A DNA stretch of 64,000 bases from Neobacillus jeddahensis. Its GTDB lineage: Bacteria > Bacillota > Bacilli > Bacillales > Cytobacillaceae. A model generated the notes under the pieces. It searched no databases and was not told the origin of the DNA. It saw nothing but the letters and a program-made list of their open reading frames with translations. The translations under genes were made by a program, and so were the position numbers. The DNA is taken from positions 61,821 to 125,820 of the forward strand of contig NZ_CCAS010000008.1 in assembly GCF_000612625.1 (NCBI RefSeq), read 5' to 3'. Of this stretch, positions 19,612 to 29,065 are shown one piece after another (the stretch's first letter is position 1; each line of letters opens with the position of its first letter).

Positions 19612-19789
19612 ATTCTTCGATTAGGTTTAATACTGGGACATCGCGCTCATGGTCGGGATCGGTTTTAGAATAGATGCGCGCCATTTTGCTGGCCTCATCG
19701 ACATGCTGGATGATTACAGGCGTTCCGTCATAGGTCACGTTGATCATTTCAGCGGATTCAGCTATTTCCCTTGCTCTTCCAATGTTCAT
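19610..19789 (-). CDS. sspH: H-type small acid-soluble spore protein
   Basis: A 59-residue frame starts at ATG 19787-19789 and stops at 19610. It begins MNIGRAREIAESAEMINVTY and contains GTPVIIQHVDEASKMARIY, matching the SspH family (B. subtilis SspH begins MNIQRAKEIVES and has VPIYIQHV). These minor SASPs are made in the forespore. A GGGGAG site lies 12 bases upstream, rather far. A sigma-G-like promoter fits upstream. The gene is flanked by a terminator and by argS. It is easily missed because of its size. Confidence 0.88.
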   Translation of the reverse strand: MNIGRAREIAESAEMINVTYDGTPVIIQHVDEASKMARIYSKTDPDHERDVPVLNLIEE

Positions 19790-19824
19790 TTGTTCGGTTC
19801 ACTCCCCACTCAAAATTCTCTTTT

Positions 19825-19854
19825 TAATATTTCCATTTTCTTGGTGGTTATTCG
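19825..19854 (-). promoter_or_regulatory. Possible forespore (sigma F/G) promoter of sspH
   Basis: On the minus strand CGAATA (19849-19854), a 17-base spacer and AATATTA (19825-19831) resemble the sigma-G pattern TGAATA-N17-CATACTA. The match is partial; gene type and position favour it. Confidence 0.4.
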
Positions 19855-19908
19855 TTTTTATGGAAAAAAGCCCCCTTTGGATTTTATATTTAATCGAGCT
19901 CACCCCAT

Positions 19909-19940
19909 ATAAAAAAGCCCCCCTTTTCGCAAGGGAGCTC
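19909..19940 (-). terminator. Terminator of argS
   Basis: On the minus strand AGCTCCCTT and AAGGGGGGCT pair around GCGA, followed by TTTTTTAT, within ten bases of the argS stop. Confidence 0.75.
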
Positions 19941-19947
19941 TGACCAT

Positions 19948-21618
19948 TTACATTTTTTCTGGTGCGGAAACGCCAATCAATGCCAGCGCATTTTTTAAGG
20001 TAATCTGCACGGATCTTACTAACGCTAGACGCGCCTTCGTGCGATCGACGTGCTCGCTATCAAGCACTTTTTCGGCATTATAAAAACTATGGAACGTCGA
20101 CGCTAGCTCAAAGACATAGTTCGTAATCCGGTGTGGCACACGCTTCACGGCCGCCTCACCGACAGCGGATGGGAACTCACCCAGCTTTTTCAATAAATCA
20201 ATTTCCTTTTCAGACGATACCAATGCATAGTTGGCATCACCCGCAAAAGAGATGCCTTGCTCTTCGCCTGAACGCAAAATGCTCGAAATCCGGGCATGGG
20301 CGTACTGTGCATAGTACACTGGGTTTTCATTCGATTCTGATACAGCTAAATCCAAATCAAAATCCATATGTGTATCCGAGCTGCGCATCGCAAAGAAATA
20401 ACGCGTCGCATCGAGGCCGACCTCATCGACCAAATCACGCATCGTCACCGCTTTACCGGTACGCTTACTCATCTTCATCTTCTCACCATTTTTATAGAGG
20501 TGAACCAACTGGATGATTTCAACCTCAAGGGCTTCACGGTCATAGCCAAGGGCTTGTATCGCCGCCTTCATCCTTGGGATATAGCCGTGGTGATCGGCAC
20601 CCCAAATATTGATCAACTTTTCAAAGCCGCGCTCAAGCTTATCCTTATGGTAAGCAATATCCGGCGTCAAATACGTATACGAGCCATCCTGCTTGATTAA
20701 GACGCGATCCTTATCATCGCCAAAATCAGTCGAACGGAGCCACGTTGCCCCATCTTGGTCATAGACATAGCCGCTTTCCCTTAAGGCAGCAAGGGCTTGA
20801 TCAATTTTTCCATTTTTATAAAGTGAGGTTTCTGAGTACCAGACATCAAAGCCCACACGGAAATCCTCGAGGTCCTGCTTCAGCTTGGCCATTTCGACCT
20901 TCAAACCGTATTCACGGAAAAAATCAAACCGTTCCGCATCTGACACATGGACATACTTGTCGCCGAATTCCTCCGCTAATGTCTTGCCAATGCCGATAAT
21001 GTCGGCACCATGGTAGCCATCCTCAGGCATCTCCTTCTCCAAACCAAGTGCTTGGAAATAACGGGCCTCAACCGACAACGCCAAGTTATTAATCTGGTTA
21101 CCAGCATCATTAATATAGTATTCACGTGAAACATCATAGCCCGCTTTCGCTAAAATATTTGAAAGGGAATCGCCAACGGCCGCACCGCGAGCATGTCCAA
21201 GGTGAAGGTCCCCCGTTGGATTGGCTGAGACAAACTCAACCTGAATTTTTTCGCCGCCGCCAACCGTTGTTTCACCGTACTTGTCACCTGCGGTAAGGAT
21301 GGTTGGAATCAAGTCAGTTAGGTAGGCATTTTCCATATAAAAATTGATAAAGCCTGGTCCTGCGAGCTCAATTTTTTCAATCGATGCCTTGGAACGATCG
21401 AAATGCTCAACTAATGCCTCCGCGATCATCCGTGGTGCTTTTTTCGCGACGCGCGCTAGCTGCATCGCCATATTTGTTGAATAATCACCGTGTGCCTTTT
21501 CCTTCGGGATCTCTAAGATTACAGCAGGGATCTGCTCCTCTGTTGCCAGCCCTGCCTTCAGTACGGCCGCACGAATTTCTTCCTTGATCTTTGTTTGCAC
21601 TTGTTCCACTATATTCAT
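19948..21618 (-). CDS. argS: Arginyl-tRNA synthetase
   Basis: The 556-residue class I synthetase has the HIGH-type motif HLGHARG (around residue 133) and the KMSKRTGK motif, an N-terminal Add1 domain, and a C-terminal DALR-type anticodon domain ([19 protein letters not shown]). It charges tRNA-Arg. The ATG shares four bases (ATGA) with the ywiB stop, and AGGAGG lies within the end of ywiB, indicating translational coupling. A full-length, ordinary housekeeping enzyme. Confidence 0.98.
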   Translation of the reverse strand: MNIVEQVQTKIKEEIRAAVLKAGLATEEQIPAVILEIPKEKAHGDYSTNMAMQLARVAKKAPRMIAEALVEHFDRSKASIEKIELAGPGFINFYMENAYLTDLIPTILTAGDKYGETTVGGGEKIQVEFVSANPTGDLHLGHARGAAVGDSLSNILAKAGYDVSREYYINDAGNQINNLALSVEARYFQALGLEKEMPEDGYHGADIIGIGKTLAEEFGDKYVHVSDAERFDFFREYGLKVEMAKLKQDLEDFRVGFDVWYSETSLYKNGKIDQALAALRESGYVYDQDGATWLRSTDFGDDKDRVLIKQDGSYTYLTPDIAYHKDKLERGFEKLINIWGADHHGYIPRMKAAIQALGYDREALEVEIIQLVHLYKNGEKMKMSKRTGKAVTMRDLVDEVGLDATRYFFAMRSSDTHMDFDLDLAVSESNENPVYYAQYAHARISSILRSGEEQGISFAGDANYALVSSEKEIDLLKKLGEFPSAVGEAAVKRVPHRITNYVFELASTFHSFYNAEKVLDSEHVDRTKARLALVRSVQITLKNALALIGVSAPEKM

Positions 21619-22046
21619 TGTTCATCCTCCTGAAAGGTAATCTCCAAATGGTATGTACCGCCGGGCGAACCCTGCATGTTGAAATCGTATAAAATATCAA
21701 TCAGACCTTTAGTATGCTCAATCCGCTTTGCCATTGTCATCGTTTCAAACGTGCCGAACGGCATCTCGTAGCTGCCTCGCATCCTTTTATGTAAACGGAA
21801 TGGCAGCCGCATCTTGACCGCACCGCCGCGTAAAATAAGTGCCTCTTCCGCCGCTACCTTCACGATCGTTCTTACTGTGCCCTCTTCCAGCACTTCTTCA
21901 TACTGTAAGAATGATGCCCCCGCCTTTTGAGAGTATCGGCCAGACACCATTAATTCAAAAGTCTCATCGGCATTGATCGTCGTTTTCACCTTTATTTTCA
22001 CAGGTATTTCATGGTTTGCCAATCGAATCAGCACATCCTTATTCAT
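21615..22046 (-). CDS. ywiB: DUF1934 beta-barrel protein YwiB
   Basis: The 143-residue protein alternates beta-strand-like stretches ([20 protein letters not shown], then GTYHLEITF) typical of the DUF1934 lipocalin-like family. It directly precedes and overlaps argS, as ywiB does in B. subtilis. The function is unknown. The start has no clear Shine-Dalgarno sequence, so the first few residues are uncertain. Confidence 0.85.
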   Translation of the reverse strand: MNKDVLIRLANHEIPVKIKVKTTINADETFELMVSGRYSQKAGASFLQYEEVLEEGTVRTIVKVAAEEALILRGGAVKMRLPFRLHKRMRGSYEMPFGTFETMTMAKRIEHTKGLIDILYDFNMQGSPGGTYHLEITFQEDEQ

Positions 22047-22208
22047 TTATTAACACGAACTTATGCAAGCTCTTTAGAATCGTTCTCGTTTTGAATCATT
22101 CTTGCCACCTACCGCGGCACTTCTACTATTATAAACATAGTAACCCCACAAATCAAAGAGGCCCGCCCCAAAAATCGGGACAGGCACAGCTAACAAATGG
22201 TGAATGAG

Positions 22209-23081
22209 TTACTTTACCCAGCCAAGTAGCATTTCACGGATTAGTTTGCTTGCAGTGTTGGCCGTTTGTTCGGATGGATCGTAGATTGGCGCGACCTCGA
22301 CTAGGTCCCCGCCGACTACGTTCACTTCGGAACGGGCAATCGCATGGATGGAAGCAAGCAGTTCTTTGGACGTAATCCCGCCACAATCGACTGTTCCTGT
22401 TCCAGGTGCATGCGCTGGATCTAACACATCAATATCAATGGTGACATAGACTGGACGCCCTGCCAATGTTGGCAGAATTTCTTTTAGTGGTTCAAGCACT
22501 TCAAACTTGGAAATATGCATGCCATTTTCTTTGGCCCATTGGAATTCTTCCTTCATACCGGAACGGATCCCGAATGAATAAACGTTTTTCGGCCCGATAT
22601 GTTCCGCTATTTTGCGGATTGGCGTTGAATGCGATAACGGTTCGCCTTCATATTCCTCACGTAAGTCGGTGTGGGCATCGAAGTGGATAATCGCTAAATC
22701 TGGGTATTTTTTATAGACAGCCTTCATGACTGGCCATGAGACGAGATGCTCGCCGCCCATGCCAAGTGGAAACTTGCCGGCTGCCAGAATCTGATCAATA
22801 TATTCTTCGATCATATCGATGCTGCGCTGAGGGTTGCCAAATGGCAATGGGATATCCCCAGCATCGAAATATTTTACTTCATCTAATTCGCGATCAAGAT
22901 AGGCACTATATTCCTCCAGACCAATCGATACCTCGCGAATGCGGGCAGGACCGAAACGTGAACCGGGACGATAGCTTACCGTCCAATCCATCGGCATTCC
23001 ATATAAAACTACTTGACTCTCTTCAAAATTCGGGTGGCTCTTAATAAACACATTCCCCGAATAGGCCTCATCAAAACGCAT
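22209..23081 (-). CDS. speB: Agmatinase
   Basis: The 290-residue ureohydrolase carries the manganese-binding motifs GGEH, HFDAHTD and DIDVLDPA together with GTGTVDCGG. It hydrolyses agmatine to putrescine and urea in polyamine synthesis. It lies downstream of speE on the same strand, as in B. subtilis, but here a 39-bp tandem repeat array separates the two genes. Start ATG 23081 with GAGGAAAG upstream. Confidence 0.96.
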   Translation of the reverse strand: MRFDEAYSGNVFIKSHPNFEESQVVLYGMPMDWTVSYRPGSRFGPARIREVSIGLEEYSAYLDRELDEVKYFDAGDIPLPFGNPQRSIDMIEEYIDQILAAGKFPLGMGGEHLVSWPVMKAVYKKYPDLAIIHFDAHTDLREEYEGEPLSHSTPIRKIAEHIGPKNVYSFGIRSGMKEEFQWAKENGMHISKFEVLEPLKEILPTLAGRPVYVTIDIDVLDPAHAPGTGTVDCGGITSKELLASIHAIARSEVNVVGGDLVEVAPIYDPSEQTANTASKLIREMLLGWVK

Positions 23082-23118
23082 CTAAGCTTTCCTCACTTTC
23101 ATAATTAGGGGGTCATCA

Positions 23119-23271
23119 CCGCACTGCTTGAGCGGGGGTCAGGCCCCCATCGGTTTACCGCACTGCTTCAACGGGGGACTGACCCCCATCGGTTTACCGC
23201 ACTGCTTCAACGGGGGACTGACCCCTATCGGTTTACCGCACTGCTTCAACAGGGGACTGACCCCCATCACA
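23119..23271. repeat. Four tandem 39-bp units with hairpins, between speE and speB
   Basis: Units begin CCGCACTGCTT at 23119, 23158, 23197 and 23236. Each holds a small palindrome such as GGGGGACTGACCCCC, and each is followed by ATCGGTTTA in the first three. The last unit is cut short at the speE stop. The array would lie in the speE-speB transcript. Confidence 0.9.
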
Positions 23272-24099
23272 TTACTTCACTAAATCGCCAACAAATTTTG
23301 GCAAGACAAACGCTGCCTTGTGGAGCTCTTTTGTATAGTACTTTGTCTCGATCTCGTGGAAACGATCGTCGCTTACTTCTAATGGATCGTACTTCTTTGA
23401 ACCAATCGTAAATGCCCATAAGCCACTTGGATAGGTTGGAATATTCGCCACATACAGGCGTGTAATCGGGAAAATCTCCTTGACATCGCGTTGAACATTG
23501 CGAATTAAGTCCGCCTTAAACCAGGGATTATCGGATTGCGCCACAAAAATACCGTCCTCTTTCAGCGCCTTTGAAATGCCCGCATAGAAACCTTTCGTAA
23601 AGAGGTTAACAGCTGGTCCAACAGGCTCAGTCGAATCAACCATAATCACATCGTACTCATTGTCACTGTTGGCAATATGCATAAAGCCATCATCGACACG
23701 AACATCGACACGCGGATCCTCAAGCTTCCCAGCAATCTCCGGAAGAAACTTCTTTGAATACTCAATTACTTTTCCATCAATGTCCACAAGCGTCGCTTTT
23801 TTCACACTTGGATGCTTTAACACTTCGCGAATAACGCCGCCATCGCCACCACCGACAACAAGAACATTCTCGGGGTTTGGATGTGTAAACAATGGAACAT
23901 GCGCGACCATTTCATGATAAACAAATTCATCACGGACAGATGTCATCACCATGTCGTCCAATAGCAGCATGTTGCCCCACTCTTCTGTTTCAATCATATC
24001 CAGCTTCTGAAATTCGGTTTGCTCGGTATGTAAAGTTTTATTGACTTTCATCGTAATCCCAAAATTTTCGGTTTGTTTTTCAGTAAACCAAATCGACAT
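23272..24099 (-). CDS. speE: Spermidine synthase
   Basis: The 275-residue aminopropyltransferase has [11 protein letters not shown] (decarboxylated-SAM binding), the [12 protein letters not shown] stretch and the catalytic aspartate region [11 protein letters not shown]. It adds an aminopropyl group to putrescine to form spermidine. GGAAGG lies upstream of ATG 24099. It is the first gene of the speE-speB pair. Confidence 0.96.
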   Translation of the reverse strand: MSIWFTEKQTENFGITMKVNKTLHTEQTEFQKLDMIETEEWGNMLLLDDMVMTSVRDEFVYHEMVAHVPLFTHPNPENVLVVGGGDGGVIREVLKHPSVKKATLVDIDGKVIEYSKKFLPEIAGKLEDPRVDVRVDDGFMHIANSDNEYDVIMVDSTEPVGPAVNLFTKGFYAGISKALKEDGIFVAQSDNPWFKADLIRNVQRDVKEIFPITRLYVANIPTYPSGLWAFTIGSKKYDPLEVSDDRFHEIETKYYTKELHKAAFVLPKFVGDLVK

Positions 24100-24351
24100 C
24101 TTCGTCTTCCTTCCATTTCAAGGTATTTTTATGCATTTATCAAATCGTACTCGACTGGTATCGAGCCTTTGCGTCTTACTTTGAATGACTCGTTAAAAAG
24201 AAGCTCCCGCTTTATGTTTTTATACTACCCAAACTATTGAATTACAATCATGAGAAAAAGTCTAGCAAAATTTAAAGAATTTTACCATTCATGTTTAAAA
24301 TGACTCTATTTTTTCAATACTATTACTATCTATTTTTTTACAAACTGGAAA

Positions 24352-24478
24352 AAGCGGTGGCTAGCTGCAGCGCCTAGCCCCTCGAGGTCGCTTCGGCCCT
24401 GTCAATGAAGTCAAAGAACGACTTCACTGCCAGGCCCTCCAGCGCTTGTCGGGGCTGACCAAGGCGCTTCCGCTTTTC
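24352..24478 (+). repeat. Repeat related to family B upstream of pbpG
   Basis: A roughly 127-bp GC-rich element begins AAAAAGCGGTGGCTAGCTGC and ends CAAGGCGCTTCCGCTTTT. Its halves (GCGCCTAGCCCC and GGGGCTGA...) can pair. It sits directly before the pbpG ribosome binding site. The rest of the 386-bp gap (24100-24351) is AT-rich and holds no gene. Confidence 0.65.
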
Positions 24479-24494
24479 GAATGGGGTGAACATA

Positions 24495-26564
24495 ATGGAA
24501 ATCATGACTGATCAAGGGTTTCGAAAGACGGTTAAATATTTGCGGGCATTGTTGATCATCAGTTTGATAGGCATGATTTGTATGCTCATTCTCTTTGCAG
24601 GCATTATGGGCTATGCAAAAATATTAGGAGCACCGCCGCTGGCTGTGCCGCAATCGACGCTATTTTTTGCCGACGACGGAGCATTGATTGGCGAGAGCAA
24701 TAGCGGTCAGAAGCGCTATTGGGTTGGAATCAAGGATATTTCTCCTGACCTTGTGAACGCGACCGTCTCGATTGAAGATAAAAATTTTTATGAGCACCAT
24801 GGGTTCGATTATAAGCGAATTGCCGGTGCCGTCTTGGCCGATATTCAAGCATTCGCCAAGGTGCAAGGGGCGAGCACAATCACCCAGCAATACGCACGGA
24901 ACTTGTTCCTTGAACACGACAAGACTTGGAAACGGAAGCTGATGGAGGCATTTTACACGATTCGTCTCGAAATGAATTATTCGAAGCAAGACATTCTCGA
25001 AGGCTATTTAAATACCATTTACTATGGGAACGGTGCCTACGGTGTTGAAGCCGCGAGCCAATACTATTATGGGAAAAAGGCATCTGAGCTAACCTTAGCG
25101 GAAGCGAGCATGCTTGCGGGCATACCGAAGGGACCAAGCCTTTACTCACCGCTCACCTCGATGGAGAAAGCGAAAAAGCGCCAAGCGATTATCTTACAAT
25201 CCATGGTTAAGAACGGTTACATCAATGAAAAGAGCGCACAATCTGCGGCCGTCCAAACACTTACATTAGTGGGCGAACACACAACCCAAAGGGTCAAGGT
25301 CGCCCCATACTTCCAGGATGCCGTCAAAAATGCCCTGAAAAATCAATTACATTTAGATGACCGCACGATTGCCCTCGGCGGGTTAAAGGTCTTTACGACA
25401 CTTAATGTCAAACAGCAGGAAGCGGCCGAGCAGCAAGTCAGTAACAACGTGGCCAGCTCCTCGGAAATTCAAATCGGGCTCGTCGCAATGGACCCAAAAA
25501 CCGGCGCGGTAAAGGCGATGGTCGGTGGCCGGGACTATGACAAAAGCCCATTCAACAGGGCTGTGCAAGCGATTAGACAGCCTGGCTCGACAATCAAGCC
25601 GCTTTTATATTATGCGGCACTTGAGCAAGGCTTTACGCCCTCGTCCACGATGCGTAGCGAGTTTACGACCTTTCATTTTGATGATGGCGGGGCCGATTAT
25701 ACCCCGCATAACTTTAATAACAAGTATGCCGACGACGAAATCACTCTTGCTCAGGCGCTAGCTGTCTCCGATAATATCTTTGCCGTTAAAACGCATTTAT
25801 TTTTAGGAGAAGAGGCGTTAATTGAGACGGCTAAGAAATTTGGTATTTCAACGAAAATGGCAGAGGTGCCGTCCTTGGCATTAGGGACTTCCGGGGTCCG
25901 CGTGATTGAAATGGCGAATGCCTATAGCTTGCTTGCTAACGGTGGAAATCGCGTCGATCCGACCTTGATTACGCGCGTCGAAGACTACAATGGCCATGTG
26001 ATTTATGAAAAAGAAGATGTGACCAAGAAGGTATTAGACCCAGCGAAGGCATATGTGATGACGCAAATGATGACTGGCGTATTCGATCCGAAATTAAATG
26101 GCTACTCCAAGGTAACAGGTAGTACGATTATCAATGACCTTACCCGACCATATGCTGGAAAATCAGGCTCTACCGAAACCGATAGCTGGATGATTGGCTA
26201 CTCGCCACAGCTCGTGACCGCTGTCTGGGCTGGGTACGATATGGGGAAACCAATCGAACTGGTTGCGGAAAAAACGTATGCAAAAAATATTTGGGCCAAC
26301 TTTATGGAGGAAGCGTTAGATGGGAAACCCGTCAAGGCGTTTAAACAGCCAAAAGAGGGCGTGGTCGGGGTTTACGTGAATCCGGAAAATGGCAAGCTCG
26401 CCACGAAGGATTGCCCGGTAAAACGCCTTACCTATTTTGTGGCTGGGACAGAACCGACCGAATATTGCACAGAACATTTAAAACACACAGAGTCCCACGC
26501 AGCGAAAAAGAAAGCACCGAAAAAAGTTCCGTGGTATAAGAAAATTACACCATGGAGTCATTAA
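24495..26564 (+). CDS. pbpG: Class A penicillin-binding protein (PbpG/YwhE-like)
   Basis: The product is 689 residues from ATG 24495 (GGGGTG six bases upstream). A single N-terminal membrane helix is followed by a glycosyltransferase-51 domain with EDKNFYEHHGFD and GASTITQQYARNLFL, then a transpeptidase domain with the serine motif STIK, SDN and KSGSTETD. It polymerises and cross-links peptidoglycan. In B. subtilis PbpG is made in the forespore and has a role in spore peptidoglycan. The C-terminus is lysine-rich. Confidence 0.93.
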   Translation: MEIMTDQGFRKTVKYLRALLIISLIGMICMLILFAGIMGYAKILGAPPLAVPQSTLFFADDGALIGESNSGQKRYWVGIKDISPDLVNATVSIEDKNFYEHHGFDYKRIAGAVLADIQAFAKVQGASTITQQYARNLFLEHDKTWKRKLMEAFYTIRLEMNYSKQDILEGYLNTIYYGNGAYGVEAASQYYYGKKASELTLAEASMLAGIPKGPSLYSPLTSMEKAKKRQAIILQSMVKNGYINEKSAQSAAVQTLTLVGEHTTQRVKVAPYFQDAVKNALKNQLHLDDRTIALGGLKVFTTLNVKQQEAAEQQVSNNVASSSEIQIGLVAMDPKTGAVKAMVGGRDYDKSPFNRAVQAIRQPGSTIKPLLYYAALEQGFTPSSTMRSEFTTFHFDDGGADYTPHNFNNKYADDEITLAQALAVSDNIFAVKTHLFLGEEALIETAKKFGISTKMAEVPSLALGTSGVRVIEMANAYSLLANGGNRVDPTLITRVEDYNGHVIYEKEDVTKKVLDPAKAYVMTQMMTGVFDPKLNGYSKVTGSTIINDLTRPYAGKSGSTETDSWMIGYSPQLVTAVWAGYDMGKPIELVAEKTYAKNIWANFMEEALDGKPVKAFKQPKEGVVGVYVNPENGKLATKDCPVKRLTYFVAGTEPTEYCTEHLKHTESHAAKKKAPKKVPWYKKITPWSH

Positions 26565-26581
26565 GGCTACTCTTTTTAGAA

Positions 26582-26700
26582 AAGCGCAAGGCGCCCGTCT
26601 ATCGGCGACCAGCACAAGACGAGCCGACGGGAAGGTTGTTCTTTAACCTTCTCGCCGGACCCGCTTGTGACCTCGAGCCGATGGCTTCTTGAGCTGGACC
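26582..26700 (+). repeat. Repeat family B, copy 2 (longest)
   Basis: It begins AAAGCGCAAGGCGCCCGTCT, contains CTTTAACCTTCTCGCCGGAC and GTGACCTCGAGCCGATGGCT, and ends TTCTTGAGCTGGA. It shares the 3' half with 19440-19558 and both ends with the inverted copy at 42159-42219. Confidence 0.8.
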
Positions 26701-26740
26701 ATTCTTAAAGTCAAAATTTATACTTATCTTTTAAAAGTAG

Positions 26741-26772
26741 AAAAGCTCCGGAATGGCTCCGGAGCTTTTCTT
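26741..26772. terminator. Bidirectional terminator between pbpG and ywhD
   Basis: AAAAGCTCCGG and CCGGAGCTTTT form a near-perfect stem with T-runs on each strand, suited to both convergent genes. Confidence 0.85.
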
Positions 26773-26855
26773 GTCCTAGTTTTACAGTGTTTTCACACTG
26801 AATATAATACTACCTATTAATAAAAAAAACTACAAGTTATTTCTCTGCAACCAGA

Positions 26856-27365
26856 CTAGCCTTGCAATAATCCCTTTTTCAATTCCTCTGTGGAATTATT
26901 CCATAACACCTCGTTGTGGTTCTGGAGGAACTTTGCTAATACTCTTTTCGAGTTGTCATCCATATCTTCAATGATAATGTGACGCTTCATTGACTTATCC
27001 ATGCGGTTGACGTGCTCTGGCAGCGACTTGTAACCGCGGCGAATTTCGCGGTCGACCGTCATATAACAAGCCGTTACGCCTGCATAATACGGACCTTCCT
27101 CTTTGCGGTCAATCGTTACCCAAACGAGCCAATACGGTTTCCCGTTCGGCACCTCTTCTTCATTTTTCAAAAATTTAATTCCCTTTTCAACAGCACTGCG
27201 GGCATGCATGGCACCGACATCAATCATCGCCTCACCAGCGTCGACATCAATGATGACCGGCGACACATTATCAAGGCTCAAGGCCCCTTTTCCAAATCCT
27301 TTATGTCCATCGGTTGGGTCACTTTTGATAATATTAAACCCAAGTTTTTTCTTATTCTCTTCCAT
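26856..27365 (-). CDS. ywhD: YwhD family protein
   Basis: The 169-residue soluble protein starts MEENKKKLGFNIIKSDPTDG and has a conserved block VIIDVDAGEAMIDVGAMHARSAVEKGI. Length, sequence and position next to ywhC match the YwhD family, whose function is not known. AAAGGAGG lies 12 bases before the start. It follows ywhC by 18 bases on the same strand. Confidence 0.88.
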   Translation of the reverse strand: MEENKKKLGFNIIKSDPTDGHKGFGKGALSLDNVSPVIIDVDAGEAMIDVGAMHARSAVEKGIKFLKNEEEVPNGKPYWLVWVTIDRKEEGPYYAGVTACYMTVDREIRRGYKSLPEHVNRMDKSMKRHIIIEDMDDNSKRVLAKFLQNHNEVLWNNSTEELKKGLLQG

Positions 27366-27383
27366 TAATAAGTTAGGCCTCCT

Positions 27384-28034
27384 TTAAAAAAATAGTCCAT
27401 TAATGAAATAACCAAGTTCATACCATGTCCACGGAATAATGACATTAAAAATCGGTTGGATCGTATAGTTACTCAATGGTGTTATCGCCAAAACCAAGAA
27501 AATTAAGACGCCGTACTGTTCATATTGCGTCATTTTTGCCCGTAGCCTGTTAGGGGCTAAATCCTCGACAATCCGATATCCATCAAGCGGCGGAAGCGGG
27601 ATCAGATTAAAAATAAATAGGACGATGTTTAGTTGAATAAAGATCTGTAGGAACAATAAAAAGTTATCTGACAGCGTTAAGCCCAACCGTTGTGACCCAT
27701 AGGCGACACAGAAGCCAATCGCAGCTAAGAGCAAATTGCTTAATGGTCCCGCAACAGAAACGAGCACCCCCGCTAAGCGCGGCCTTTTAAAATTAAAGCG
27801 GTTAACTGGTACCGGACGGGCCCAGCCAAAGCCAGCAATTAATATCAGGATCGTTCCGAACGGATCGAGATGCTGGATCGGATTTAACGTCAGCCGTCCT
27901 TGTTTTTTCGCCGTATTGTCTCCAAATTTATAAGCAACAAAGGCATGGGCAAATTCATGTAATGTAAAGGCAAATATCAATGTAATGGCCACATATGGTA
28001 TCTCTCTTAGTGGATAGGCTAGAAATCTGTCCAA
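27384..28034 (-). CDS. ywhC: Site-2 protease family (M50) zinc metalloprotease YwhC
   Basis: The 216-residue multi-pass membrane protein has HEFAH (residues 26-30) inside a first helix and NLIPLPPLDG near residue 145, the zinc-binding motifs of intramembrane M50 peptidases. It probably cuts membrane-embedded substrates; the target is unknown. The start is a TTG at 28034 with AAGGAGGAG about eight bases upstream. Operon with ywhD. Confidence 0.9.
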   Translation of the reverse strand: MDRFLAYPLREIPYVAITLIFAFTLHEFAHAFVAYKFGDNTAKKQGRLTLNPIQHLDPFGTILILIAGFGWARPVPVNRFNFKRPRLAGVLVSVAGPLSNLLLAAIGFCVAYGSQRLGLTLSDNFLLFLQIFIQLNIVLFIFNLIPLPPLDGYRIVEDLAPNRLRAKMTQYEQYGVLIFLVLAITPLSNYTIQPIFNVIIPWTWYELGYFINGLFF

Positions 28035-28221
28035 ATGGTTTCTCCTCCTTTATGAACGGATGCCCCCTTTGATATGGCCTGCCTCCGTTTTCTTTCACTG
28101 CATCGTTCCTTTAAGTATACCTGATACCGCTTGAAAAAAGAAAATCAAATGGCAACGATGATTGCACTTTTGCTGTGTTTATGGAAAACTACAAGTAGTT
28201 ATTAAAAAAGGAGGAAATATC

Positions 28222-28407
28222 ATGCCATATGTAACCGTTAAAATGCTAGAGGGACGTACTGAGGAGCAAAAGCGGGCGTTAGTCGAAAAAGTGACAAGCG
28301 CTGTCAGCGAAACAACCGGTGCCCCATCTGAAAACATCACTGTCTTCATCGAAGAAATGAGCAAAAACCACTACGCAGTGGGCGGCGTGCGCGCCAGCGA
28401 CAAATAA
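28222..28407 (+). CDS. ywhB: 4-oxalocrotonate tautomerase-like enzyme YwhB
   Basis: The 61-residue protein (MPYVTVKMLEGRTEEQKRAL) has the N-terminal catalytic proline (Pro1 after Met removal) of the tautomerase superfamily and the GAPSENITVFIEEM segment. Such enzymes act as hexamers and tautomerise 2-hydroxymuconate-type substrates. The physiological substrate here is unknown. AAGGAGG sits just upstream, and an upstream in-frame extension is ignored. Confidence 0.92.
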   Translation: MPYVTVKMLEGRTEEQKRALVEKVTSAVSETTGAPSENITVFIEEMSKNHYAVGGVRASDK

Positions 28408-28411
28408 TCAA

Positions 28412-28442
28412 ACGTAGTGGGGGCCTGTCCCCCACTACGTTA
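28412..28442. terminator. Hairpin after ywhB
   Basis: CGTAGTGGGGG and CCCCCACTACG form an 11-base-pair stem around CCTGT, just after the ywhB stop. It resembles the GGGGG-CTGA-CCCCC hairpins of the speE-speB array. It lacks a T-run, so its terminator role is uncertain. Confidence 0.5.
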
Positions 28443-28494
28443 AAGCAAAAAACCGCCTGGTTCATTGCTTCTACCCATGCGGTTCATTCAACAA

Positions 28495-29001
28495 CTATTG
28501 TATTTTCGTTTTTAACGTATCAATATACTGATACGCTTCCTCAATTTCGGCTACCGTATAGCGTTGGCTGCTTTTTAATGTAAATACCTTGTCCGTGACT
28601 TCTTCTTTTGAAAGATTATCAAAATATAAGACCGTTGACACAAGCTCGAGGAATCTAGCATTTTGCTCATTCATATCCACAAAGCAATCCTGCAAACAAG
28701 GCATCTCCACCTCGTTCATACTTAAAAACTCTTCGCCCGCCTCTGTCAGCGTGTAGCGATATTGAAAATAGCCACCCTTTTTCTCTTTCACTTCATTCAA
28801 AAAGCCCATATTACAAAGCTCTTCTACTCTTGTCGTCAATTCCTCCGAATAAGGTCCGTAAAAATGAAACTGGAACCGTTCTTGAAAGGGAAAGGATACT
28901 TTTTTCGCAATATATATCATCTTTTGCAGCTTTTTTCTCCCGGTAATTTCACCAGAAACCATAATGGCCTGCATCAGCTTAGCGTGATCTTTTAACAACA
29001 T
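28495..29001 (-). CDS. ywgA: YwgA family protein
   Basis: The 168-residue protein starts MLLKDHAKLMQAIMVSGEIT and has the KLQKMIYIAKK and FHFYGPYSEEL motifs characteristic of the YwgA group. It lies downstream of ywfO, as in B. subtilis. Function unknown. Its helical and winged-helix-like pattern could suit a regulatory role, which is only a guess. Confidence 0.85.
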   Translation of the reverse strand: MLLKDHAKLMQAIMVSGEITGRKKLQKMIYIAKKVSFPFQERFQFHFYGPYSEELTTRVEELCNMGFLNEVKEKKGGYFQYRYTLTEAGEEFLSMNEVEMPCLQDCFVDMNEQNARFLELVSTVLYFDNLSKEEVTDKVFTLKSSQRYTVAEIEEAYQYIDTLKTKIQ

Positions 29002-29039
29002 TCGTCATCTCCTACTCCATCTAACAGAACTCTAATTGG

Positions 29040-29052
29040 GTGTCAGGCACCA
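29040..29052. repeat. Single GTGTCAGGCACC-type palindrome
   Basis: GTGTCAGGCACCA lies between ywfO and ywgA. It is half of the long palindrome at 6128-6168. Confidence 0.6.
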
Positions 29053-29065
29053 TTTCTAATTGTTA

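Noticed and set aside
23119..23271. CRISPR array
   Set aside because: Units are directly adjacent 39-bp repeats with no variable spacers, and there are no cas genes in the window.
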